A DNA stretch of 64,000 bases from Anas platyrhynchos (lineage: Eukaryota > Chordata > Aves > Anseriformes > Anatidae), in NCBI RefSeq assembly GCF_047663525.1, contig NC_092600.1, positions 5,638,001 to 5,702,000 of the forward strand, given 5' to 3'. This document shows, one piece after another, positions 1 through 11,773 of this stretch (the first letter of the stretch is position 1; every line of letters begins with the position of its first letter). The notes below the pieces were generated by a model. It was not told where the DNA came from. It was given only the letters and a program-made list of their open reading frames with translations, and ran no database searches. The translations under genes were made by a program, and so were the position numbers.

Positions 1-125
1 AATAAGAAGCCTGAGGCAGAGAGGAGGCATTAATTACATAAAATTGTGTGAGAAACCTGGAGGGTGAGTTTGAAGGGCTAGTGGGAAGCCCTGGGTGCAG
101 GACGTAGTGATGGGGCTCAGCTCAC
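1..125 (-). other. FLT4 intron 17, partial
   Basis: This is the start of the intron after exon 17, running off the left edge. The donor GTGAG is at 125-121. Nothing else is recognisable. Confidence 0.85.
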
Positions 126-261
126 CTAGGCGCAGGCGGTCTCGTGGGAATTCCCACTTGCTGGAGTCATAGGGCAGGTACTCGCACTGCTCCTCCAAGG
201 GCACCTCGCCGGGGTCCATGATGATGGAGAGGTAGCCAGTCTTGATGTCTGCATGGGCAGG
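126..261 (-). CDS. FLT4: FLT4 exon 17, juxtamembrane segment
   Basis: Residues 817-861 plus one base, 136 bases, the last exon inside the window. [20 protein letters not shown] is followed by [20 protein letters not shown] and DRLRL. Juxtamembrane tyrosines are in GYLS and EYLPY. The next exon, outside the window, should start with the Gly-rich ATP loop. The acceptor is ATCCCCACAG and the donor CCTAG/GTGAGC. Confidence 0.98.
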
Positions 262-3200
262 CTGTGGGGATCAGCCAACACAGCAGGTGAGGAGATGCCT
301 CCTTCGCCTGCCTCAACCTGCTGTCCCCTGGCAAAGGCCATTCTCTGTCCCTGCCTTTACTACAGCCCTTATGTGCCCTGGGACAGAGACAACCACAACC
401 ACGTACCCTTTTGATGTTACAGAAGATGAGGATAAGGAGGATCCAGAAGAAAACAGCGATGACCCCAGTCCCAATCAGGATGACAATCTCCACATTGGTC
501 CTGTCATCAGAGCCTGTGGGACAGGAGTGAATTGCAGATTCAGAGATGCCCTTTCCCTGCCCCAGCTCGGCTGTCCCATTCTTTAGGATGTGGAGAGACC
601 AGGGAGGTGTTTCCCCTCATGCTAAGCCTGCCTGAGCAGGCTGACTTTGAGAAGAGCAGAGTAGCCTGACACTTCCCAAGCTAAATATTCCCTGGACTAC
701 AGATGTGCTCTAAGGGACTTTTATTGTCCCCCTGCTGTCTGGGATCCCAGGGAAGAGGCATGGGACCTTGGACACACTCCTGTCAGATGGTTTCATCCCC
801 AGGGGGTGTTGTGGCTGCTGGTACCTTCTACGGAGACACTGGCCGAGGAGTTCACACAGCCCTTGGCATTGCAGACGCTGCAGAGGTAGAGCCCAGCATC
901 CTCCTCCCTCACCCTCTGGATGCTCAGCCGCTGGTTGAAGTCCGCCAGGTCGATCCCTGTAAGGCACGGAGGGTTATGGTGGTCACTCACAGGAAAGGGA
1001 GATTCGTACATGAACTCATTCAGACTGAAAATAAAGCTATTTGTTGGCTGTTTTATTTTAGATGACAGAATGAAATCGCGCCAGCTGGCAGAGGATCTCC
1101 TCTGGGGCCTTACAGACCAAAAACTACCCTGGAGGGGCCTTCCTCAGGCAGTGTATGGAGGGAACGAAACCCCTACAGACACTGCTGGATGGCAACAGTG
1201 CTCAGGCCATCCAGATGGTGTGTCAAGCTCTGCTTCACCTCCAGGGCCTGCTCCTTTCTCTCTGCAATGCGCCTGAATACTTCCCATGTTCCCTCCATGG
1301 GTTACGGGTTGGTCTCTGCCTTAGCAGAGATGCCCAGCACTGAGCTGAGCATAAGAAAAATGATGCATCTCCCTTTGCTCTCCACCTGAACGTACACGTG
1401 CACAGACAGTGCTGAGCCAGGCCCTAGGGCAGCGAGCATGCATCAAACCAGGGCAGAACATGATTAAAACCAGAGCTCAAACAATTCAGAGAACCAGGTG
1501 CCTTTGCCTGGGCACAGCAGCTCCCAGAACCCAGCAGTGCTGAGCTCTCTGGCCACCAGCCACGATGCCCTGCCTTTGGTTCATCCCCACCTCACTGTAC
1601 CTGACACTTCTTCCACCAGCTTCTCGTCTTTGTACCAGCTGATGTCAGGAACGTGGTTGCCATCCACCTTGCAGCGCATCTCTATGGAGTCGCTGACGTT
1701 CACCCAAATGTCTGTCAGGTTCTGCTTGAGGCGAGGGATCTCCAGGGCTGGAGGAGCAGCACAGAGAGGAGGGGAAAATGGGAAACTGGTTGATCAAAAG
1801 AATTCATTGTGGGTTTTGGGTGTCTAACCCCTGCTTGCATGGCTTCTCCCAGGGATGGACTGGGAAGCTGACTGCAGCAAGAGCTCCAGCTCTCCTCCAT
1901 CACTCCCACCCGTCCTGCTGGCCCTCACCCTGCACAGAGATGTACTTCTTGTGGCAGTGCTTCTCCCGGGTCTTGCGGTTCTGCACCTCACACACATAGT
2001 CTCCCTCCTCGCCCAGGGAGATGTTGGGGATGGTGAGCAGCAAGGTCGCGTCATTGGAGTCTGGCTGAAAGCGCAGCTCCCCTTGCATCTTGGTGGCATA
2101 GTGGTGGACGTTCTTGCAGTCCAGCACGAGGGGATTGCCCTCCTCATCGTGGAGCTTGGAGAGGTTCAGCCGATACCACTGCAGGTTCTCATAGGTGTAG
2201 TTGTCTGCGTTGCAGCTCAGCTGTAGGTCCTGTCCTTCTATGGGCTCTTCCGAGGGCTGGGATTCAATCTCGAACCCATCTGGAATAGCTTTCGAGAAGG
2301 AAATGAACATGTGGATGAGTTTTCTTGGCTCCACTACCAGGCACGCACATTGAAATTGTCTCCTTGGGTGCAGCTCTCTAAGACCCTGCTGTCCTCAGTG
2401 GTTGCAGGTATTCACCTGCCTCCACAAAGGCTGCTGACAGCACGGGTACTGCCTACGAGGCTTCTGGGGTCTCTCTAGACAGGCCTGAAGATAAACCCCT
2501 GCCCACTGCTGTGCCCCTGCTGGGTTCCCTGTCCCCAGCAGGCACAACCAGGTTCCTGCCATCACAGGGTACTGCTGGCAGGAAGCTTATGTGGCCCCAT
2601 ATGGGCCAAGACCCCAGCCCACGCTGCTGGGCTCCAGCTCCTACAAACTTGGCTTTCTCCCACTACCAAAATCCTGTGGGGACCGTGCCAAGGGCTGTGG
2701 CCAGAAGGACCCTGCCTGGGAGTGGTTCTGGCAGTGCCACTAGAGGATGCTCTCGGACCAGGCACATCCCTTAGCCATAGCCACACCGGCTCATCTCCAG
2801 ATCTGATTGTGTTATCTGCTGCCAGGGCTCCAAGCTTTTGCTACTTGGCGGAGCTGTGGGGCACCCCTGCTCTCCTGCTGCCTTCCTGGTGACTGTGTAG
2901 GGTGCTACGTGTGAAGGAGAGGATCTGGCAGGTGTTGGGACCTGCCTGTTCCAGGCAGAGAGCCCAGCCGACGTGTGTGGAAGAGACACCCGCGGTACTC
3001 ACTGGTCACGTAGAAGTAGATCAGCCGCTCGTCCCGACCCACTTTGTTAGAGGCGATGCACTTGTACATGGCTGAGACGTTGGCCTCCTGGATGGCCAGT
3101 TTGCTGACTGTCTGGTGGGGGAAGAGAGCATCAGAAGAAGTTAGGAAGGATGAAGGGGAAGAGAAAAGTAGGATCAGCCCTGCTCTCTGGCAGACAGCAA

Positions 3201-6200
3201 AACACACAACAAGCCTGGCCCCAGAGGGCAGCTGTACCTGGAAAAGGGTTATGCAAAAATAGGCTGGGGAGAAAGGGAAGGGACGCAGAGACTGGTTCCC
3301 TGAGCCCTCTGCAGTTGGTTAGGTGACTGCTTAGGGTCCCACAGAGCTTGGTGGGATTTACAGGTACTTACAGACCTGTTTGTTCTCCTTTTATCCATAA
3401 GTGGAAATCAGCCCTCTGGAAGCATCCCAGCTCTCACCACTTCAGGAAGAGCTATCATCCTTTTACATTCCAAGTGCATATAGACGCGATCCTAAAAGCT
3501 TCCTCATCTGTCCTTCCAGCGAGACATGAGTAAGGCTGGGCAAACAGCCTGGCTGCTGTCCTGGGAGCTCGGTCCCAGGAGATGCCGCCTCCAAAGGAGC
3601 CAGGAAAGGCAGAGGGGGAGGAGGGCGGCTCTCCTCCTCCCGGCTCACACTGAACGCATGTGAGCTGCCAAATGTGTTACAAGCACTCCCCTTAGAGGAG
3701 ATCTGCAGTTTGAAGCACAGGCTTCTCCTTCTCCCCTCCCCAGTTAAATGACAAGGTAATTACATGCAATGATCCCTCTAACGAGACAATGCTTAAAATG
3801 CAAAAGATTTAGTTCCTATAGGGAAAGTGCTTTGTCTTTACTATTCATCCCATACACTTCGGAAGGGATTTTAATTCTAAGTGGCAATATATTAGCTTGT
3901 GTAAATCAGAAGGAGCAGACATTCACTCTGTGCATATTCATTACAGCTCAAGTGACCTTATTACTAGCACTTTTGTACGCTGCCTTTTCTGTTTCCTGGG
4001 AATATTCAGTACAGCTGAAGTGACCCTACTGGTGGCACTTCTGAGTGCAGCCTTTAATGCTTGGGGATTTTCCCTCTAATGGGTACCGTTACATTTAAGC
4101 TGGGTTTATCTGCATTTGACATCATCCTGCCATCCAGAGTGCATGGCTGTGCACTGCACGCATGGTGGCTCATTGTGGCCTTTATGGGCAGAATAAAAAC
4201 CAGAGGAAGATGGTAAAAGAAGACAGTCAGAAAAGAGGAGGAGAGGGAGAGAAAGGAGCTCTGGGGATATAGTGGAAGGGCTCTCCTCTCCTGAAGCTCT
4301 TGCATGTCCCTGGTGTGCACAACCTGAGTGGGACCTGCAAGGGTGGTTAGCACCTAACAGACAGGGAATGAGGACACTGCTGTGGAACAGGAGGAAGAGG
4401 GAAAAAAAAAAAGAGGGAAAATGAACGTGGGAAACAGCAAAAGGTCTAGAGAGACAGAAGAACCGAGATGAGAGTCACATCGGGAGGGGGACACGAGGTC
4501 ATCTCACCCAGGAGCTCCCGGCACCCCCGCTCCCTTCCCCAGGGGACGCGATGCTGATCGCTGCCTTTCCCTTCGGCTGCTCTGGGAGGAGCAGTGTCTG
4601 CCCCTGCCACCCTTTTGGCAGAGTGACGAACTCCCGGCCAGGCCGGGGAACGGGAAGTGCCTTTGGAGGTGTGTAGGAAAACAGGAAGTGACTTTCGGAA
4701 ACGGGGGCCCATTTGTTTGTTCTGCATCCCTCTGTGAGCAGCCGGTGCCCGACACCAGCGGGAACAGGAACCCTGCTGCGGCGCGGGGCACAGACCTGAC
4801 ACTTGCGGCTACCAGAGGGACAGAAAGCAACAGGCAGCGAGCACTGTCCAGCTGTTTGCAGGTCACACACCGCAACGAGGGAGAGATGTTCCTTCCAGAG
4901 AGGAAACTGTGTGATGGAGAAGTGGGATCTGCAGGGCACACGTGTGCTCTCCCCCTCACAAACCTGCTGCGGGTGGACGCCAGCATCTCCATGCCACCCT
5001 CACCCCCCGAGGAAGGGGGCAGCTAGATGAAACGCCCTCCACACACAGGGATGTTCCCAAGGCCAGAGATTTCCTGGTCAATGTGTGGCTTCTGCTCTCC
5101 CTTCCCAGTTTCACAGGCTGCTCTTTGGGTTTGACTCTCCCAAAACAGGAGGACTCAGAAATGCCCCTGAGAGCCCCCCCAGCCTCACCCCCATGCCCTC
5201 CCCCAGCGGGGTGCCCCGAGTTCAGCAGTAATCAGTGTGATCTCTCCTCTGCAGTCAGCCCTAGTGGGAGCCCCTCTGGACGCAGGGAAATTTCTCAGAG
5301 ACGACAGCTCTCCCTCGCCCTGGGGCTGCCTGGTACCGCAGAGCCCCAGAGCTGGGGATGGTTGCTTCTGGTTTACTTTAGCAGCAGAGGTGTGAAGCAC
5401 TCCCCAAATCCGTCTCTGCCAGGTTCATTTCCAGGCCACTTTTGCGGGCTGATAGCAATGGACGCCACCGAGGCTGCCTGACTCCTGCTCCCTGCTCTAG
5501 GATGGGGCTGGGGCTGCGGCCTCACCTTGTTCCGTCCCTCCACGAACTCCACCCAGGTGTCGATGCTCTCGATGGGGTTTACTGCGTCCTGCTGCGATAC
5601 ATCTTTCCAGTCCTTGCACTCGGGCATCCGGTCTCGCTGGTGGCGTCTTGCTGCCCGGTGCCTGCTGTTGCTAATCCAGCAGCCAGGGAGGAACAGGAGA
5701 AAGAGAAGAGAAATGGAGAGAGGGTCAGCTGGGAAGAAGGCAACAAAAATAGCTTTGTGTCTCAGAACCAATGCTCCTATTCTCCGACTGCAAAATTTCC
5801 CGGGTCTCTTAATTACGTGGTCCTAGTGTGCTTTGTAAGAGTGCTCTGCAGTCACTAGTGAGGCAAACTTTATCTACAGATATGAAAATTGAAGCAGGAA
5901 CCAGATGTTGGTGTCCCAGGCAGTATCTTTACCCTCAGGCCGGTGGTTTCATAATCCTCTGCTAAGGATGGAGATTGGAAGGAGAGAAAACTGTCTGTGT
6001 GTGCCTGGGGCAGTTCCTGGTGCCACTTAGCTCAAAAAAGAGACTTGAGGCCTGGCTGGGACTGTGACTCAGGGATGTCACAGCCTGGCTGGGTGCTGGC
6101 CTGGAGAGCAGAGTATGCAGCACCTGAAAGTGCACCTGCTACCCCTGATCCCACAAAAGTGGGAGGGAAACATCCCAAGGAGAGATGCTGCTGGCATTTC

Positions 6201-9200
6201 CCGGGGACGTGGTGACAGCTCTTTGGGGCTGAGGCAGGGGAGCAGGGAAAAGAGCCCAAATCTGTCAAAGCCCCAAGATGCTGCAGCTTGTAGGGAACTT
6301 CTGAAATGCAGGTGGAGAAGGGAGACGGGAGGGTCTGCCCAAAATCCAGGGAGGGAGGTGAGGAGGGAAAGGGCTCGCAGTGGCAGGGAGGCAGGGGGGA
6401 GCTGAACACCCAGGAGCAGGGGCAAGGGCGCGTTGCTGGCAGTGCCGGCAGAGCGCTCAGCGGGGCGAGCACACCGGTGAGTTGTGTAAACAACAGGAAG
6501 CCAGAAAGAAGCCTCCTGCATCCTCTGGAGCTAAGCTAGGCAGAAACACGGCGGCCTTGGGAGACACTGCTCATAACTCATGGGCCCCTCTGCTTCCTGA
6601 CAGGGCCACGGTGTGCTCGCATGCAATGGAGAGCGCTCCGGTGTCCCTGGCTCGACAACAGCCTGCACGGGACTGCAGGACCCGGCTTCCTCCAGGCAAC
6701 CTGGTGTCCTCTGCCCTGACTGCTCTGGCTACAACTCTCCGGCATTCCTTTTCCCTCTTCCTGCAAGGCCACAGCTAAAAAATACCACTGCAGCCCTGCC
6801 TCGTGCTGCCCCTGCTTCCTGGGGAACACGCAGCGGGCATGCACCCTTCCTGCATATCCAGCGGTGCTGCCGGCACCACCACCCTCCGGGCAAAATGCCT
6901 GGCAGCTGGCAGAGAGCTGGCACTTCCCCTGGATTTTGAACTCTTACAGACCAAAAAAACACAGGGACCTGAGGGCAGAAATGGGGCAAGCCCCGGCTGC
7001 TGTCTCAGGGGCTCACCAAAGGGTTGCGACCATTTCTCCTACAATCTGCCTCAGTTTCCCCATTTGCACAGCCCTTGGCAGACAGCCTGAGGGGGCTACA
7101 AGCTTTACCACCAGCCAGTGGGTGTTAGTGCAGGTGCTGTGAGGTGTGGCTGGGCCATGGACATCCCCTGCCGGACACAGATGGCTGAGAGGACAGGGGA
7201 AGGTGCGGAAACACTTGGTGCCTGGGACCAGCCAGGCTGGGCAGAAGTCCCACAGGCAGCACAGCAAGCAGCTCTGGTGTGATCCATTCCACTCTATGGG
7301 GCAAGTGGATATATGGCACGCTGAGCCACCAGCTGCTGCTGTCCTCCTCTCACCACATCACGGCTGGAAGGACAACAGTGAGATGTGGTCTGGGATGCAG
7401 CCAGGGTCACAGGGAGCCCATAACTGGTGCTGGTGGCCTGGCAGGATGCTGAGAGAAATGGCACTTACAGGCTGCGTCGAGAGAACATCCGACAGGGCAT
7501 CCACGGCCTCCACTGCCACTGGATCACCTCCGGGGCTGGGATGCCATAAACCGTGCAGGTGAGGGCCTGGGAGCTCCTCCGGGAGTAGATGCTTGGGGAA
7601 GAGGCTTCCTTCTCGTGGATGCGTGGAGGCACTGCAAGCAGAGGGACACAGTGAGGGGCCCCGGGCTCAGCTGCTGCATCCCCAGGCTGGGCACAGCCCT
7701 CCCCTGCCTATAGAGAGCCCAGGCACTAAAGGACTGTAGCTCTCAGGGCAGCTCCCCAGGAGCTCAGACCTGTAAGGCAGAGTGGGTTATACTTAGGCAG
7801 ATTCAAATGATGGCATTTCTCCTTCCTCTGCGGGGTGTGACTGTCTGGATACTGCAGCACTCCCAGTGCTGCCTAGCAGCCCCCAGCACAAGGTTACAGA
7901 GCCTGCTGGAGACAAATCCCCAAGCAGCAGTGCCCTTCTACTGCTTCTTGTGCTGGCCCCTGATTCCTGCATGACAGCAACCAATTTCCATGAGAGAAAA
8001 GCTCCCCAGGAGCCACGGGACACCCAGGGAAACTGTTCCAGCTGCAGGCTCCATGTGGGTTGCAGCTGCCCTGCTCTCAAGTCCCCATCAGTTAGGGTCA
8101 CCTTCAGCAGCAGCCCCAGCCGCCGTTGGGAAATGCCCTGAGCAAGGACATACCCTGCCCAGAGCAATGCAGCCGGGAACAAAACTGCAGTGTCCTGATT
8201 TCCACTCCTGTGCTGCATCACCCAGGCCACAAGGAAGCAGCCCTGCTGTAAACAGAGCATCCCTCCGATGATGTAGGTGCCGACTGCTTTAGCAAAGCAG
8301 CAGGGACTTGGTCTCGGAGCACCCCAAGGGCCAGGGCCATGGGCTCAGCGCTCTCCCCCTGGCCCCAGCCCCCTCCCTTACCATTGACAATTAACTGGAG
8401 GCTGATGCGCTTCTCCAGCCCTGCCAGCCTGTTCCTCAGAACCAGCGTGTATGTCCCAGCGTGCTGCTCCGACACATCCTTGATCTGCATTGAAGATTGA
8501 GATTGCTTGGGAATTAGCTTCCCGTCCTTGTACCTGCGGGGAGGCAGAGACAAAATGCAGCCACGGAGAGGAAGTGTCCCACCGGCAGCCAGGCAGGGGC
8601 TTGCTGATCCCCACCAAAGCACGGTCCTCTCTTGAGGGTCCCCTGGGCCTTCCTCAGACCTGAGTTACGGGTCTGCACATTATCCTTTGTGGATGTGTGT
8701 GGGGTTGGCAGTATTGTGACTCAGCCTCAAGCAGGGCTTGGGTGCAAAGCTCCCAGCTAGCTCTGGAGGAAGCGCAGTGGGATGCAGGACACAACCTGCC
8801 TCTGTTTCGCTCCTCTGGGCAGCTGTGATTCCTGCTGCAGGGGCATGAGGGGGCAGCTCCTGTGGGAGCTCCATTTGGCCTCTCCAGACAGCAGAGAGCT
8901 GCCAAGCCAGGCCAATACCTTTGCTGCTTCTCCCCCATATCTCACATCCTCACCCCTCAAGCTGTGCTGCTGAGAGCCAGGGCAAGTGAGCCATGGGAAA
9001 ATACCCCAGGAACATGGGCAGCCCCTCCATGGGTGGAAAAAGTTGACATTTAGGACAACCTTGGCCTCAGAGAGACCTAGCAAGGAGGCCAGGCTAGGAT
9101 TTCCTACTGGGCAGGGGGAAGGAGAAGAGAAGAGGAGAGGAGAAGGTGTCTTGGGCCAAGAAAGGTGCGTTACCACTGGAAGTCTGGTGGGGGGTAAGCC

Positions 9201-11738
9201 ACGACTTTCACGGGCAGCTTCACAGCTTCGTCTCCTGCAGTGGCTTCTATCACTGGGCCCTTTCTCCACTCCACGTTGATGAAGGGCTTTTCTGCAAGAG
9301 AAGAGGCGAGCATGGAGGAGGAAGCACAAAGACTCAGGCTGTCACCAAGCTGTGTGCTTCCCGCAGGATCAAACAGCAGGGACCAAGGCCAGCTGGGGCA
9401 CTGTCACAGCACACGCAGAACCAACTTTTGCTGCTGTAATGATGAAGTCAAAATAACTGAAATCTGCTATAGTTCCCTCTTCCCAATTCCTGTTCCCAGC
9501 AGAGCCCCTGTTCCTGGAGCAGAAGGGGACAGAGGGATGGGTGCCAGGCAGGGCTGCCAGGACAACACTGCAGCTTCAGCAGCTGACAAGCTGCCTCTGC
9601 CCCTCTGATGGAAACCATCAGGGCTGCAGGGAGGCTGGGCTGACCCCGACCTTTCCACTGCCAGGAGCAGGCTGCCCAGTGCTGATGGTGCCTTGTGTGC
9701 CTGGAGGTCACATCATGCCTTCCCACTATCATCTGGGCCAATTTGATGTTTGCTTTTCTCCCTCTATCACCACTGGGGCATCCTGCTGAGTGTGACTGTG
9801 CTCCCAGTGCGGTGCTGGAGCGCAGAAGGGCTGAGGAACTGGGAGAAGGCTGGGTCTCACTAAAGCAGAGTGGGATAGAAATGCAGGAGCACCACTACTA
9901 AGCACTGGGCCGAGCCCTTCCTAAGAGATATGGGGATTACTCTGCCTGCAGCTTGACTCTGGCCGTGGCTCTGAGAGGGAGCAGAAGGCAGCTTACCATG
10001 CACAATGACATCGGTGCTCTCCTCCAGCATCTGGGCGCCGTTGGTGGCAGTGCACGTGTACTTGCCCAGGTCCTGCTGGCTGACATTGTGGAGGGTGAGG
10101 ATGCTGGAGAGCTCTGTGTGCGTCTGCAGGGACCGGCGCTCCGGCTCTATCACTGCTCGCTGTGTCTGGTGGGAGATTGCAGAGAACAGGGTGTGAAAGA
10201 TATCAAAGGGTTAGGGTTGTGCAGGTGGGATCCTCATAAATGCCTTTCTTGCTGTTCAGTGTTTGCCTCTCCCCAGGAAGGCATCTCCACCACTGACAGC
10301 AGATGGGAAGGCAGTGAGCCCTGTGTGACTGACTGACCAAGGCTGGGTAAGAGTTTAGCACAGGTTTTGCTCTGGTCTGCAGCCCAGGAGCTAGGTATGG
10401 AGCTATGTAAGTATGTGAACACCAAAATGCCCTTGGGGAAATCCCTTGTTTCACGGTTCACAAGAGCCAGACTCTGTCTGAAAACACAGTGAAAACACAG
10501 GGGGAAGGGATCCCCTTGCAGGCTCTTGGTAAACCTGGGCTGTGAGGCTAGAATAGCTCCTTTCAAGCCAAGGATGCTTGGTTTGTATATACACTGGTGG
10601 AAATGAAGCCAGTATTTGCCCTGCCAATGATGCCAAGGAGAACAGTGAATGTGCAGGATGGGACAACTCAGAGGGAAGTGTTCCAGTGCATGGGGAGCTG
10701 CTCTGTCTGCCAGTACCTGTTTGCCAGGGTAAGTCCACTGGAAGCGGACACCAGAGTTGAACTCGGCCCACACTGTGCAGTTCAAGACCAGCTTCTCTCC
10801 CACGAGCAGCTCCATGGCTTTCTTGGGGTACAGCTGGATGTCGTACAGCTCACTCCCTGATGCAGAAGAGGCAAGGAAAAGACATTTCTGATCTATTCAT
10901 TCTTTGACGTTGGGATCTTCTCAGAAAAGCAGTGCAAAACAGAAAAGCAACCTGGGAATCTGCAGTTCGGACTGTGCAGTTACAGGAGGCTTGGGTGTGA
11001 ACTTGTGCTGCTGAATATATCTCAGCTTGGTGCACAGCACAGATATAAGCACACTGCAGAGTCTATGGAGCTAGACAGGGCCATAACAACCCCATGAACT
11101 ACACCAGAGGACTGCAGGCTGTCCCCCTGCACTTCCCCAAACCTTCACCTGCTATGTGGATGATGAAGAAGTTGGATTTGAAGACCTTCTTGTCGATGAC
11201 AGTCTCACACTGGACGAACAAGGAGTCCCTGATCAAGTGAGTGGGTACCTGCACACCTTTCTTGTTGTCCCAGAAAACGCTTTTCCTGTCGGGGTGTATG
11301 AGGGAATTTTGCTGGAAAAAACAACACATTTGCCAAGTGAAATGAAAGGGTAACAACATTCCCACCCCACCTCTTTCATGCTGGCTAACACCTCTCTTTG
11401 GTGGAGCGAAATTATGCAGCATCACGCTACGCTGGCCTCCTGCTCTCTCCCCCAGAGGGTTTGTCATCTAGGAATTGCAGCCTCCCCAAAACCCCAAGCG
11501 TCTGTATCCTGCACTGCGAGCCTCCCCATCCGCAGAGAGGGCCAGAAACTTCCAGGAATGGAAACTGATAGTGATAGCTAAGGAAGCTGATGCTGATGTC
11601 CCAAACATCAGCCCAATTGGGATGAGGGCTGACCTTGGGTAGTGTCCTTCCCGGGCAAGGGAAAGGCCCCTGGCCCCCGGAGTGTCCCTGGAGGCCTTTG
11701 TACAATAGTAACACTCATCCTGGAAGGATGTATTTGCA

Positions 11739-11773
<35 letters not shown>

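Larger units (their letters stand above)
3112..5525 (-). other. FLT4 intron 11
   Basis: An intron of 2414 bases. It contains a tandem duplication of about 68 bases (3934-4069), an A-rich run near 4400-4415 and two ETS-type sites near 4630-4690. No coding potential with family resemblance was found. Confidence 0.85.

Noticed and set aside
11743..11771. Poly(A) run as the tail of a retroposed gene
   Set aside because: No AATAAA nearby, no target-site duplication and no coding similarity before it.
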